This document shows, piece by piece, positions 35,535 through 43,520 of a stretch of DNA of 51,942 nucleotides. The notes beneath the pieces were generated by a model that saw only the letters and a program-made list of their open reading frames with translations, had not been told where the DNA came from and ran no database searches. Both the position numbers and the translations under genes were made by a program. Every line of letters starts with the position of its first letter. Within the stretch, counting starts at the first letter, position 1. Origin of the DNA: Cyanobium sp. ATX 6A2 (lineage in GTDB: Bacteria > Cyanobacteriota > Cyanobacteriia > PCC-6307 > Cyanobiaceae); assembly GCF_024346355.1 (NCBI RefSeq), contig NZ_JAGQCU010000020.1, positions 1 through 51,942 on the forward strand, read 5' to 3'.

Positions 35535-36020
35535 ATGGCAGTGGATCTCAGCGGGCAGGCGCTGCTGCCCGCCGCCGCCGTGCCCCGGATCGGTGAGTTG
35601 GTGATGGTCACCACCGGCAGCCGCTCGCTGGCCTGGCCGTCAGCGCAGATCGAAGCGGCGCTGCACTCGGCCGCCGGCGGGCAGCGGGTGCTGGCGTTGT
35701 TCCACGGCGCGGCCCGCGGCGCCGATGCCCTGGTGGATCAGGCCGCCCGGCGGATCGCCTGGTCGGTGCGGCCTGTGCCCGCCGCCTGGTCGGTGTTCGG
35801 GCCGGCGGCCGGGCCAATCCGCAACCGCCAGATGCTCGAGGCCGCCGCTGCGCTTGCCCTGGGCCATGGCGCCGGGCTGCTGGTGCTCGCGTTCCCTGGC
35901 GGCAACGGCACCGCCAGCTGCCTGCGGGAGGCACAGCGCTGGCACCGCCTCGCTAAGCGGCCGGTGGCACTGGAGGTGGTCGATCTGAGTAGGCGGATCG
36001 ATTGGCTCGACCAGGGCTGA
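35535..36020 (+). CDS. SLOG-family (DUF2493/YspA-like) protein
   Basis: The 161-residue protein has the DUF2493 pattern: FHGAARGADALVDQAARR near residue 57, GPIRNRQMLEAA near 94 and LAFPGGNGTASCLREAQRW near 119. GaD, RNxxM and PGGxGT form the nucleotide-binding pocket of the SLOG superfamily, the same fold as in the LOG and DprA families. SLOG proteins bind or hydrolyse nucleotides and some sense signals in defence systems. It stands alone on the + strand, divergent from the terminase operon, in a position often used for extra (moron) genes. Confidence 0.8.
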   Translation: MAVDLSGQALLPAAAVPRIGELVMVTTGSRSLAWPSAQIEAALHSAAGGQRVLALFHGAARGADALVDQAARRIAWSVRPVPAAWSVFGPAAGPIRNRQMLEAAAALALGHGAGLLVLAFPGGNGTASCLREAQRWHRLAKRPVALEVVDLSRRIDWLDQG

Positions 36021-36539
36021 CGCAACCAGCATTCCACTTCTATGAAGGTGCTGATGGGGAGCCAGTGAATGAGCTGCGCGAAAAGGCTACGCCGCTCCAT
36101 CCTGCCCAATCCCGCAACCCTCCGGCGCTGAGAACCTTCTCATTGAAGGAGATGGTGTGGGCGATGTGGAAGTCGGCCTGCCGCACCGCGGAGTGGAGGC
36201 TGTACAGCACCAAGGTGAGGGGCTGGCCCTCGGCGAATGCTCACGCGGTGGTGATGCCATTCACGGTACGGGTGTGCGTGTCAATTGCGGGGGGCAGGAT
36301 CGCCCGGCCGCTCTGGGTGGTGGTGGATCTTGAGGTGGCCGTGGGCCAGGGTGATGTGCTTTTTGTTGAGGGAGATTGTGCGTTGCCGGCAGCGCCGTTG
36401 GGGTCGACAAACGTGCTCGGTCGGCTTGTTGTTCGCCTTGGTCTACTTGCTATCACTGGAGCTGGACTACCAAACAAACTCCTATTGGCTGGAGATCCTA
36501 ACAGCGTTGCTTTCTTGTAAGAGGGCCTCCAAGTGCACC
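36021..36539. other. region with opposed open frames, no confident gene
   Basis: A + strand frame (36002-36520) and a - strand frame (36241-36477) overlap. The - strand reads TQSGRAILPPAIDTHTRTVN and, after a frame change near 36240, EGQPLTLVLYSLHSAVRQAD. This suggests a broken gene on the - strand, but I cannot identify it. Confidence 0.3.
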
Positions 36540-37007
36540 CTATCCAAGTCCGGTTAAGAGGTCTTGGATAATTGGAATCTGCGGACCACCTGAATCATCC
36601 TTGCACCAGTGGTGGCATTGAATAGAGAGACTCTCAGAAGTCACAACAAGTGCATAGCCTCCGCAACCGCCCCTACGCGAGCATTCGGCATGGCACCTTT
36701 GGTGACAGGCTATGAATTGATCAGCTATCCAGTCGGGTTTCTTCTTTTTCCCAAATGCTGCAACCTCTGCATTGCCAGTAATCAGGGCTGGGACCTTCCC
36801 GCTTTCAGGGTCGACAACAATCAACATGTTGACGGGGGTTTGCTTGAGCCGATCTGACGCATCGCGAATCGACGCCTTTGCGGATATGGACCAAGGCGCT
36901 AACTTAAGAAGGGCTAATGCCTCAGTAGTAGAGAATGACTGTATCAGCGAATTGGCGACGAGAATGATGCCTGGCGATGATTTACTCGGCGCATCGGATT
37001 CAATCAT
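36540..37007 (-). CDS. Cys/His-rich hypothetical protein, 155 aa
   Basis: The first half contains NMLIVVDPESGKVPALITGN, a beta-rich segment. The second half has a cluster of metal-binding type residues: CHQRCHAECSRRGGCGGYAL and then CHHWC, in all eight cysteines and four histidines within about 45 residues. This is likely a zinc-binding domain. Base composition is lower in GC than the flanking phage-like genes, so it may be a separate acquisition. No family is recognised. Confidence 0.5.
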   Translation of the reverse strand: MIESDAPSKSSPGIILVANSLIQSFSTTEALALLKLAPWSISAKASIRDASDRLKQTPVNMLIVVDPESGKVPALITGNAEVAAFGKKKKPDWIADQFIACHQRCHAECSRRGGCGGYALVVTSESLSIQCHHWCKDDSGGPQIPIIQDLLTGLG

Positions 37008-37138
37008 TTTCGATCAAGGAAGATCAATTCCTGGCTCAGCGTAGACAAGATGGATTTTTCGCGCATCACACTTAATGTTCCTTAGCATCGCTGCACAGGT
37101 TGCAAAGTGGCGGTGGCAAGGGCAGTAAAAGCCGAGGG

Positions 37139-37899
37139 TTATGCAGGGGCCGAGAGGATCAAACCACCTATGCCCTCAGGAGTAAGCATGCGGGCGTCGG
37201 GGTTGTCCAGAGCCACAGCTTTAATGTCCCCAGCAGCAAGGGGTAACGGCATCTCAGCCTCTGTGGCCACCACCTCAAAGGGATGTCCGGTGCGTTTAGA
37301 GAGCATGGCGTCACGGATTCGCCTGTCCAGCAAGTCGTGGTAAGGCTCGTAGGGGTGATCGAGGGTGAGGACAAGCCGGCCCAGGTTGCGCTGCCGAAGA
37401 TCTCCATGTCGTGCAACGGCCGCATCCTCAGCAACGCCATCACATTCTTCGGGTCCTCGAGCAGCTGGGAGACGTTGGGCCGCCAGGCGATGAACAGATC
37501 CGCCTGGTCACGGCGCCGCTGGCGCTGGATCCAGAGCTCACCATCGGGTGGAGGTGATCGTGCTGCTCATCGGCGCCGGTGGTGGAGAGCAACTGCCGCA
37601 TGGTCGCCAGGATCCGGCGCGGCGGCAGGTGGAGCAGCCTGGATCAGCTCGAAGCAAAATGGGGTGGGATCAGCACCAGGGGGAATCTCGGCCCACTCCC
37701 AGATCGTGGTGCCCCAGTCGGCCAGGCCGTCCAGCTGCGGCACGCGGCGGACGACAAGGAGATACCAGGCCGGGCCCCGGTAAGGATCAGTCGCCAGGGC
37801 GAGCCTGCGGGCCCGGCGGCGCCTGCGGGCGTAGATGTAGCCGCAGTGGTGCTCGGCCCGGGCGGGCCAGACCAGCCAGGCCCGGGTGAGCTCAGCCAT
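37139..37899 (-). pseudogene. phage-like gene broken by frameshifts
   Basis: From ATG 37899 the frame reads AELTRAWLVWPARAEHHCGY to FCFELIQAAP, then the protein-like text continues in other frames: RILATMRQLLSTTGADEQHD, then WIQRQRRRDQADLFIAWRPN and VSQLLEDPKNVMALLRMRP, then RNLGRLVLTLDHPYEPYHDL to ILSAPA at 37139. Three frame changes, near 37630, 37560 and 37405, rebuild one product of about 250 residues. The family is unknown. It is the last gene of the coupled - strand chain, so the loss may have followed loss of function downstream. Confidence 0.5.
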
Positions 37900-37975
37900 C
37901 GGCCGGGAGCGGTCCGATCAGCCACCAGTGGCCACGGCCGGCCAGGTGCAGCGCCTCACTGCGCTGGTGGCTCAC
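37892..37975 (-). CDS. 27-residue coupled micro-ORF
   Basis: GTG 37975 overlaps the stop of the gene before it (GTGA), and its own stop lies inside the start of the following gene (ATGGCTGA). The product reads SHQRSEALHLAGRGHWWLIG and then PLPADG. The double overlap fits the tightly coupled chain of genes here, so it may be a real small protein or a coupling leader. Confidence 0.4.
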   Translation of the reverse strand: MSHQRSEALHLAGRGHWWLIGPLPADG

Positions 37976-38373
37976 GACACCAGCTCACGCAGCAGGCGGG
38001 GCTGGCGCACCAGGTCGAGGGCCCAGTGGACCACCGCCAGCTCCCGCTTCCAGACTTCCGGCACCGCGGTGCCGGCCTGGCCGTAGCGCTCGATGGCCGC
38101 CAGCAGCTCGGTGCGGCGGTCATGGACAGCGAACTCCAGGGGCCGCAGGCCGAGCGGTGGCTGCTGCTGCGACTGAGCAGGCGGATCCGTGTGGGAGGCA
38201 GCTGGGGCAGCGGCTGGCGCTGGCGCCGCGTGCATCGCATCGAGGAAGCGGTGAACGACCGAAGCGGAAGCACCGCCGAGCTGCCGGGCGGCAGCCTTCG
38301 CCTCCGAGAGGGAGGGCGCCGGATGAAGGTATGGAGCAGAAGGGTCGTGCGCCATCTGGATGGAGTCAGGCAT
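37972..38373 (-). CDS. hypothetical protein, 133 aa
   Basis: It starts at ATG 38373, overlapping the zinc-ribbon gene by 8 bases; an ATG six codons later is an alternative. The middle is an Ala/Pro/Gln-rich linker, and the C-terminal 65 residues are helical (RTELLAAIERYGQAGTAVPE, then VWKRELAVVHWALDLVRQPR). Unknown family, probably a phage early protein. Confidence 0.5.
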   Translation of the reverse strand: MPDSIQMAHDPSAPYLHPAPSLSEAKAAARQLGGASASVVHRFLDAMHAAPAPAAAPAASHTDPPAQSQQQPPLGLRPLEFAVHDRRTELLAAIERYGQAGTAVPEVWKRELAVVHWALDLVRQPRLLRELVS

Positions 38374-38581
38374 CCGCCCACTCCATGAGCGAAGCCGGGG
38401 GGTGCGGGGTGATGCGTTGATCGTGTCGCAGCGTGATCTGAAGCGCTGAATGACGGCCGCAGTAGCCGCACTGAAATCCGATCAGCACGGCGTCCGTACC
38501 GGCCTGTTTCTGTGTAGTGGGCGCTGCATTCGTGGGGCTCAGGGCGTCGGCGTGACAATGGGGGCACAGAAGCGCCCCCAC
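38366..38581 (-). CDS. small zinc-ribbon protein, 71 aa
   Basis: It has two Cys pairs, CPHC near residue 6 and CGYC near 38, in the spacing of a zinc ribbon, with HSALQITLRHDQRI after the second pair. Small zinc ribbons in phages often bind DNA, RNA or RNA polymerase. It overlaps the next gene by 8 bases. Confidence 0.55.
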   Translation of the reverse strand: MGALLCPHCHADALSPTNAAPTTQKQAGTDAVLIGFQCGYCGRHSALQITLRHDQRITPHPPASLMEWADA

Positions 38582-38622
38582 GTGTGGGGACTAGGTAATT
38601 GCGTGGGCGAAGTTGTCGGTGG

Positions 38623-38889
38623 TCATGGCAGTTGTGCGGGTGGATCCTGCAGCTGCTGTAGCAGGTGGCGGACGAAGGACACGCGGGCGGCAGCCACCGC
38701 CAGGCGGGAGCCGGAGGCGCGCGGCCTGTCGGCCGGAGCACGGAAGGCGATCAGGCCATCAGCCGGAAGCTCGATGGTCTTGACCTTGCGGCCGCAGGCG
38801 CTGCAGCAGCGCTGCCGCAGGCGCCAGGCGGGGCCGTGGTTGCCGGTGACCACCCGCAGATCGGGGTGGCCGCAGCTGGGGCAGCGCAT
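38623..38889 (-). CDS. small zinc-ribbon protein, 88 aa
   Basis: MRCPSCGHPDLRVV and CCSACGRKVKTIEL form two Cys pairs about 25 residues apart, close to the zinc ribbon of NrdR-like and Ogr-like regulators. The rest is basic and helical. The start shares a base with the stop of the 104-residue gene (TGATG). Late-gene activators of some phages look like this, but the function here is not known. Confidence 0.55.
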   Translation of the reverse strand: MRCPSCGHPDLRVVTGNHGPAWRLRQRCCSACGRKVKTIELPADGLIAFRAPADRPRASGSRLAVAAARVSFVRHLLQQLQDPPAQLP

Positions 38890-39203
38890 CAGTAGTTCAG
38901 GGATTGGCGAGCCTCGGCCTCACGCCGATGGCGTCGGAAGTAGACAGCCCCGATCTGCTCCTCAGCGCTGTGGAGCAGGGAGCGGAGGCGGTTGAGGGTG
39001 TCGTCGCAGTAGTCGATGTGCCGCTGCTGACCCGGATCGTTGAGGCGCTCGTAGCCGGAGCGCTGGTGCTCGAAAAAGCGGATGCGCACCGACAGGGCGT
39101 GCAGCAGGGCCCACCAGTCGTCCTCAGCAAGCTGCTCGAAGGTGACGGTCTTGGGGCCCTGGGGGTAGTCGGCGGGCGGGGTGTCCTTCTTGGTGCGGCT
39201 CAT
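38889..39203 (-). CDS. hypothetical helical protein, 104 aa
   Basis: ATG 39203 overlaps the stop of the exonuclease gene (ATGA), which sets the start; the frame is open upstream but lies within the exonuclease. It reads VTFEQLAEDDWWALLHALSV and then IDYCDDTLNRLRSLLHSAEE, two or three helices. It is a typical small phage early gene of unknown function. Confidence 0.55.
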   Translation of the reverse strand: MSRTKKDTPPADYPQGPKTVTFEQLAEDDWWALLHALSVRIRFFEHQRSGYERLNDPGQQRHIDYCDDTLNRLRSLLHSAEEQIGAVYFRRHRREAEARQSLNY

Positions 39204-39904
39204 GGGGTGTCCTCCAGGGGAATCACAGCGAAGGGCAGGGCTTCGATCTGATCGGCCGTGCAGCGGCGCTGCCACTGCTTGGCCTCGGGCACCCAGCGGA
39301 AGCCGGCCGCCTTGGCCTCGTCCTTGCGCGAGAAGGGCAGATCGGCCGCCACCAGTTGCCGGGGCTGCAGTCCCTCGGCCAGGTGCTCCTCCAGCAGCGG
39401 ATCGCGCTGCAGGATCTGGGCCAGGTAGATGCAATCGGTGAGCGCCCGGTGGGCCGCCCACACCGGGATGCCATGGGCCAGGGCCAGGGTCGCCAGCGAC
39501 GGATTGGGCCTGATCCCCTCCCAGCTGATGCCCTCGCAGGTGCAGATCCAGGGTTTGCCCTGGGCCCTGGTGTCGCCTTTGCTGGTGGTGCTCAGCCAGG
39601 CGTCAATCCAGGGCCGATCGAAGGCGGCGTTGTGGGCCACCAGGGCGTCAGCACTGGCCACCATCGCCAGGAACAGGGCGCGAGCCTCCACGGCGGGCTG
39701 CTCCTCCAGCGTCAGAGCTGGGGCAATGCCGTTGACGTCCTCGGCCGGGTTGGTCACGACCGGCAGCAGGAAAGAGAGCTGCTGCAGCACCGAGCGATGG
39801 GGCACCGAGAACAGCACGGCGCCGATCTCGCAGAGCTCAGCGGTGCCGGGCTCCAGGCCGGTGGTTTCGCAGTCGAGCAGCAGCAGGCGGGAGAGCGAGG
39901 CCAT
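39200..39904 (-). CDS. DnaQ-like DEDDh exonuclease with C-terminal add-on
   Basis: The 234-residue protein has exonuclease motifs LDCETTGL (ExoI, D and E) near residue 10, VAHNAAFDR (ExoII) near 88 and HRALTDC (ExoIII, H and D) near 152, all catalytic residues present. The last 50 residues (LPFSRKDEAKAAGFRWVPEA and KQWQRR) match the short domain with the pattern KxxGxxWdxxxkxW found in phage and plasmid proteins. It is a 3'-5' DNA or RNA exonuclease, probably acting in element replication or recombination. Confidence 0.85.
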   Translation of the reverse strand: MASLSRLLLLDCETTGLEPGTAELCEIGAVLFSVPHRSVLQQLSFLLPVVTNPAEDVNGIAPALTLEEQPAVEARALFLAMVASADALVAHNAAFDRPWIDAWLSTTSKGDTRAQGKPWICTCEGISWEGIRPNPSLATLALAHGIPVWAAHRALTDCIYLAQILQRDPLLEEHLAEGLQPRQLVAADLPFSRKDEAKAAGFRWVPEAKQWQRRCTADQIEALPFAVIPLEDTP

Positions 39905-40329
39905 CAGTGGCGCGCCTGGGGCGGGTTGCGGGGATCAGGGCCGGAGCGGATGGCAGCGGCAAGAATCCGCTCGACCAGCTCCTCGGCATCGCTATGGATG
40001 CCCCATGCAGCCGCGATCGTGGCCTGCGTCGGCCGGGTGAACACCAGCGCAGTGCCGGCCGGGTGGCGGCTACCTGCGGCGGCGGCAAAGCCATGGCGGT
40101 AGGCCGTGAAATAGAGCAGTCGGGTGGAGAGGAGGTCAACGTCACCGGGCGGCACCGGATTGCGGAGCCGCATCCACACCGCAAAGGCCCAGCGCAGCAG
40201 GTGGTTCAGCGGGATCGGCGCCACCCAGTGCTGGTGGGCGTAGAGGTCGCTGACCACCAGGCCGTAGCCGCGGGGCAGGCGCTGATTGGGGGGATGGCGG
40301 TGGAGCACCTGGGGGAGAGGGGAGGCCAT
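39904..40329 (-). CDS. hypothetical protein, 141 aa
   Basis: The start shares a base with the stop of the 76-residue gene (TGATG) and the stop with the exonuclease start, so it is in the coupled chain. It contains LPRGYGLVVSDLYAHQHWVA and LLYFTAYRHGFAAAAGSRHP. No family is recognised; the sequence is soluble in appearance. Confidence 0.5.
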   Translation of the reverse strand: MASPLPQVLHRHPPNQRLPRGYGLVVSDLYAHQHWVAPIPLNHLLRWAFAVWMRLRNPVPPGDVDLLSTRLLYFTAYRHGFAAAAGSRHPAGTALVFTRPTQATIAAAWGIHSDAEELVERILAAAIRSGPDPRNPPQARH

Positions 40330-40559
40330 CAGAAAGGGGCGGGGGCGATGAGTCGGTGGCGATCTCGAAAGCGGGGATCAGGCATGGGAAGGAGGTGGCG
40401 GAAGGATTGGCCGGAAGCAGGCCACTGCCCTCCCGCAGCCGGGGCATAGCGCGGTGAGCAGGCGGAGGGTGTCGTGCTGAACCGTGGTGAGGTGCAGCAG
40501 CACTCGCGGCATTCCCACGACAGGGCGGAGGCGGGTGGTGGGCCCGGTGCCGCCCTCAC
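40329..40559 (-). CDS. small Cys-rich protein, 76 aa
   Basis: GTG 40559 overlaps the stop of the gene before it (GTGA) and the stop shares a base with the next ATG. Overlap at both ends supports this frame. It has WECRECCC near residue 16, a possible metal site. Another frame on the same strand, 40344-40484, reads VLLHLTTVQHDTLRLLTALC with CPGCG, so the choice of frame is not certain. Confidence 0.4.
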   Translation of the reverse strand: MRAAPGPPPASALSWECRECCCTSPRFSTTPSACSPRYAPAAGGQWPASGQSFRHLLPMPDPRFRDRHRLIAPAPF

Positions 40560-40768
40560 GCGGTGGGGGTCCCCGATTCGAGGGTCTGGAGCACAGAGGC
40601 CATCAGCGGCGCGGGATCAGCGCTGGTGTCCATGGCCTGGTGCAACACCCGCAGTGGCGCGGAGAGCAGGCGAGCGCGGTCGTGGTGACCGGCCCAGAAC
40701 TCGCGCTCAAAGGCATCGAGGACGCGCCGAGCGAGCTGGTGATCCGTGGTCTGCAGGTGGGTCGGCAT
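40556..40768 (-). CDS. hypothetical helical protein, 70 aa
   Basis: The product reads HQLARRVLDAFEREFWAGHH and RVLHQAMDTSADPAPLMASV, three short helices. It begins 8 bases after the SSB-like gene stop and overlaps the following gene as GTGA. Function unknown. Confidence 0.5.
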   Translation of the reverse strand: MPTHLQTTDHQLARRVLDAFEREFWAGHHDRARLLSAPLRVLHQAMDTSADPAPLMASVLQTLESGTPTA

Positions 40769-40776
40769 AGGTCCAG

Positions 40777-41151
40777 TCAGAAGGGGATCTCCTCGTCGTC
40801 AAAACCGCCGCAGCCCTCATCGGAGCGCGGGGTCCATCCAGGAGGTGGAGAGCTGTACGAGCGATTGCCACGCCCAGCGCTCGCTGGCGCCTGGGGGCCC
40901 TCAAGGTCTGCTGGATCGCGGAGCTGAATGGTGCGGTAGGTGTTGCCACCCTTGCTGGTGTTGTTGTATTCGAAGGCCAGCAGCTTCACGACGGTCTGCT
41001 GGAGGTAGGCGTCGTGTTCGCCGTGTTGGCCAAGGAGCCACTCAGCGAAGGCGTGAACATCAGAAATGGCGATCGAGAGATTGCCGCTTGATGCGTAAGC
41101 CTTTCCCGGCTTGGGCGGAAACAGTTTGATGGTGAGTTTCGGTAGTCCCAT
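40777..41151 (-). CDS. SSB-like protein with acidic DDEEIPF tail
   Basis: The 124-residue protein begins with LPKLTIKLFPPKPGKAYASS and contains YNNTSKGGNTYRTIQLRD, a beta-rich part that could be a compact OB-like fold. A glycine/serine/proline linker (GRGNRSYSSPPPGWTPRSDE) leads to the tail FDDEEIPF, the same form as the C-terminal tip of bacterial SSB (DDDIPF) that recruits replication and repair proteins. With the ERF protein and nuclease around it, this is probably the single-strand-binding partner of the recombination module. Confidence 0.6.
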   Translation of the reverse strand: MGLPKLTIKLFPPKPGKAYASSGNLSIAISDVHAFAEWLLGQHGEHDAYLQQTVVKLLAFEYNNTSKGGNTYRTIQLRDPADLEGPQAPASAGRGNRSYSSPPPGWTPRSDEGCGGFDDEEIPF

Positions 41152-41154
41152 CGA

Positions 41155-41532
41155 TCAGCAGGCGAGCGGGATAGAGAGTTGGCCTGGCAGCTCACCGGCG
41201 AGCCTCATCGCCTCGGGATCAAAGAGGTACGGCGCTGCAGTGGCTTTGGGCGGGAGCTTGGTGAGGATCTGATCCGAGAGGATCATCTGGCCGGGGGTGT
41301 CGGGGTTGCTGGCGACGCGGATCTTGAGGGTGATCTCACCCGGCCGCTCGTTCTCAGCGCAGGCGAGCAGCACCTTGGCCAGGGCCTCGGTGAGGTCGGC
41401 CTGGAGCTGGCCCTGGCGGTGCTGAACGATCCAGCCGGCAGCGCCGGTGGGGTGGCGCAGGGCGCGGGTGAGAAGGTCGCCGTCGATCTCCAGCGGATCG
41501 AGGGCGGCGGCGGTGAGGGTTTGCTCAGCCAT
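41155..41532 (-). CDS. hypothetical protein of the recombination module, 125 aa
   Basis: ATG 41532 (MAEQTLTAAALDPLEIDGDL) is preferred over earlier starts that fall in the ERF gene. It has NERPGEITLKIRVASNPDTP, a segment seen in small phage proteins encoded near recombination functions. The stop lies 3 bases before the SSB-like start. It could be a cofactor of the ERF protein, but that is inference from position. Confidence 0.5.
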   Translation of the reverse strand: MAEQTLTAAALDPLEIDGDLLTRALRHPTGAAGWIVQHRQGQLQADLTEALAKVLLACAENERPGEITLKIRVASNPDTPGQMILSDQILTKLPPKATAAPYLFDPEAMRLAGELPGQLSIPLAC

Positions 41533-41572
41533 CGAGGGATTGGGTGCGAATGAACAGGAAAGCTGCGAGCGA

Positions 41573-42733
41573 TCAGAGCCCCGCCTGTGCAGGCTTGAGC
41601 GCGTCGACGTGCTGGCGGATGAAGAGCGCATGGGCCGCCGTCTTGATGTAATCGGAGACGAGTGCCGAGCTGGGCAACTGGAACTGCTGGCGGAAGCCGG
41701 CGACAAGGTGCGGCACCTTCTCGGTGGGCAGGGTGCGGATCAGGGCGATCAGCTGCTGCACCTCGGCAGGGGTGAGGGCGTGGTCGCCGCTGCCGTTGGC
41801 CGCGGCGGGCGGTGCGGCGGCCTTTGGATCCGCCTGCGGGGCTGGCTGGGGCGCGGGCTGGGACGTGGGCTGTGGCGCGGGCTGGGTCGCCGGAACTGGC
41901 TGCTGTTGAGCTGGTAGTTGATCTGCTTGGCTGGCTGCCGGCTGCGGCGGCGGTGTGGGTTGTGGCTTGGGAGCCGTAGTCCGGCGGCTACGCGAGCGCG
42001 GCGGCGGCGGATCCTGGGGGGCGTGCTGGCTCTGCTGGGAGCGATCCGCCTGCGCGCCGTTGCCGTTGGCGGCGGTGAAGCTCTCGCCGTCGTCGTCGCT
42101 GGCGGCCAGCGAGAGGATGGAGAGCACCTGGTAGCGGCGCAGGTAGGTGATGATCCCGCCGAAACCATGCAGCGGGTTGGTGGTGGTGCCCAGCTGGCCC
42201 AGCAGGGTGTAGAGGCCCTTGATCTGGTCCTCGATCCGCAGGCCCGGCTGCCGCGGGGGCGGGGGCGGCAGCTCGGCGCTGGGGGTTGCACCGCTGGGCG
42301 CACCTGGCGGTGCGACGTTGCGGGGCGGCAGCACCGGCGGCAGGGCGCCGATGGCGGCGAGCTGGAGATCGAGGGGGAAGCTGGAGAGCACCTCGCCGCG
42401 GAGCTGGTGCACCCGCTCCAGGAGCTGCTGGAGGGTGGGGATGGGGCAGGCGGAGGAGAGCTTGTCGCCGGTGGGCGCGTGGATCAGCTCGGTGATCAGC
42501 AGGCAGCTGCCGCCATCGGCCTCGGTGATGGTCTGGGTGAGCAGCAGGCCCTGCTCGATCAGCACCGGGGTCACGGCCTCGAGGACGGTGTGCAGATCGG
42601 CGAACTTGCCGTACTTGGCGTCCGACTGCTTGCGGATGGGGCCGATGGTGCGGTGGAAGGCCAGGAGCGCCAGCTCCAGGGATTCCGGGAAAGCACTGTG
42701 CTGCTCAGGAGCAGCTACAACTTGAGCGGTCAT
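41573..42733 (-). CDS. ERF-family single-strand annealing protein
   Basis: The N-terminal part (FHRTIGPIRKQSDAKYGKFA, DLHTVLEAVTPVLIEQGLLL) and GFGGIITYLRRYQVLSILSL followed by AASDDDGE are the core of the ERF superfamily. A long Pro/Gln/Ala linker (QPAPQPTSQPAPQPAPQADP, about residues 225-315) leads to a helical end. A proline-rich insert also splits the core near residues 130-155. ERF proteins anneal complementary single strands during phage recombination, working with an exonuclease and SSB. Both partners are candidates nearby. Confidence 0.8.
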   Translation of the reverse strand: MTAQVVAAPEQHSAFPESLELALLAFHRTIGPIRKQSDAKYGKFADLHTVLEAVTPVLIEQGLLLTQTITEADGGSCLLITELIHAPTGDKLSSACPIPTLQQLLERVHQLRGEVLSSFPLDLQLAAIGALPPVLPPRNVAPPGAPSGATPSAELPPPPPRQPGLRIEDQIKGLYTLLGQLGTTTNPLHGFGGIITYLRRYQVLSILSLAASDDDGESFTAANGNGAQADRSQQSQHAPQDPPPPRSRSRRTTAPKPQPTPPPQPAASQADQLPAQQQPVPATQPAPQPTSQPAPQPAPQADPKAAAPPAAANGSGDHALTPAEVQQLIALIRTLPTEKVPHLVAGFRQQFQLPSSALVSDYIKTAAHALFIRQHVDALKPAQAGL

Positions 42734-42776
42734 GGGGGCTGACCCTTCAGCTTCTCCCAGAATACGCTATCGAGCG

Positions 42777-43484
42777 CTAACGCGGCTGATCAGCTGCGTC
42801 TTTCCAATAGTCAAGAAGCACCAAGGGGCGGAGGTTGCCGTCCAGGTCGCGCAGCTCCCGCAGTTGCTCGGGCGTCCAGGTGTGCCAGCCGGAGAGCACC
42901 ATCCGCAGGGTCTCCAGCTCCTCGCCGCTCAGCGGCGGCAGCACCGGGCCCTGGCCCACCGCCGCCAGGGCCGCCAGCGCCTGCCAGGCCTGCGGCAGGG
43001 TCAGCTCCGCCGCCTCGGCCGTGGCCTTGAACGCCTCCATCGCCTGGCCACTGGCGGCGACCGCCTCCTCCAGGGTGGGCAGCGGTTGCTCGCCGGCCCA
43101 GCTGGGGGCCTCCAGCTCGCCGATGAAGTGCGAGAAGAAGTCGGTGGCGGTCCAGATCCGGCCGTCCTCGTGCTCGATCGGCCGCTGACGGGCGATGCGC
43201 GGCAGCAGGGGATCGCTGTCGGCCAGGCCGTAGTCATGGCGCGCCAGCCGGTCGTTGATGATCCCGAACTGGATGAACGTCACCGGGTAGGGCTGGGCGA
43301 TCTTGCCGCGCTGCAGGCGGTTGAAGGTCGAGTCCGCCACGGTCGGGAAGTCGGCCGCCTTGCCCCAGCGCAGGGGGATGTCATGGCTCCAGCCGGCACG
43401 CTCCACCCAGGCGGAGAGCGTCTGCCCGAAGCGGTCGCGTGCCTCCTGGGTGGGGAGGTTGATGTGGGCAGCGTTGGTGCTCAT
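42777..43484 (-). CDS. possible HTH phage protein, 235 aa
   Basis: The N-terminal half (WGKAADFPTVADSTFNRLQR and GKIAQPYPVTFIQFGIINDR) has helix and turn spacing like a DNA-binding HTH. The C-terminal half (EELETLRMVLSGWHTWTPEQ, LRELRDLDGNLRPL) is helical and acidic. There is no enzyme motif. It lies in the early region upstream of the ERF gene, a common place for a regulator. Confidence 0.5.
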   Translation of the reverse strand: MSTNAAHINLPTQEARDRFGQTLSAWVERAGWSHDIPLRWGKAADFPTVADSTFNRLQRGKIAQPYPVTFIQFGIINDRLARHDYGLADSDPLLPRIARQRPIEHEDGRIWTATDFFSHFIGELEAPSWAGEQPLPTLEEAVAASGQAMEAFKATAEAAELTLPQAWQALAALAAVGQGPVLPPLSGEELETLRMVLSGWHTWTPEQLRELRDLDGNLRPLVLLDYWKDAADQPR

Positions 43485-43520
43485 GGCGGCGGGCAGGGGG
43501 ACGGACAGGGTGAGAGAAAT

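Noticed and set aside
36002-36520. + strand gene after the SLOG gene
   Set aside because: TTG start inside the SLOG gene, no ribosome site, and a competing - strand reading.
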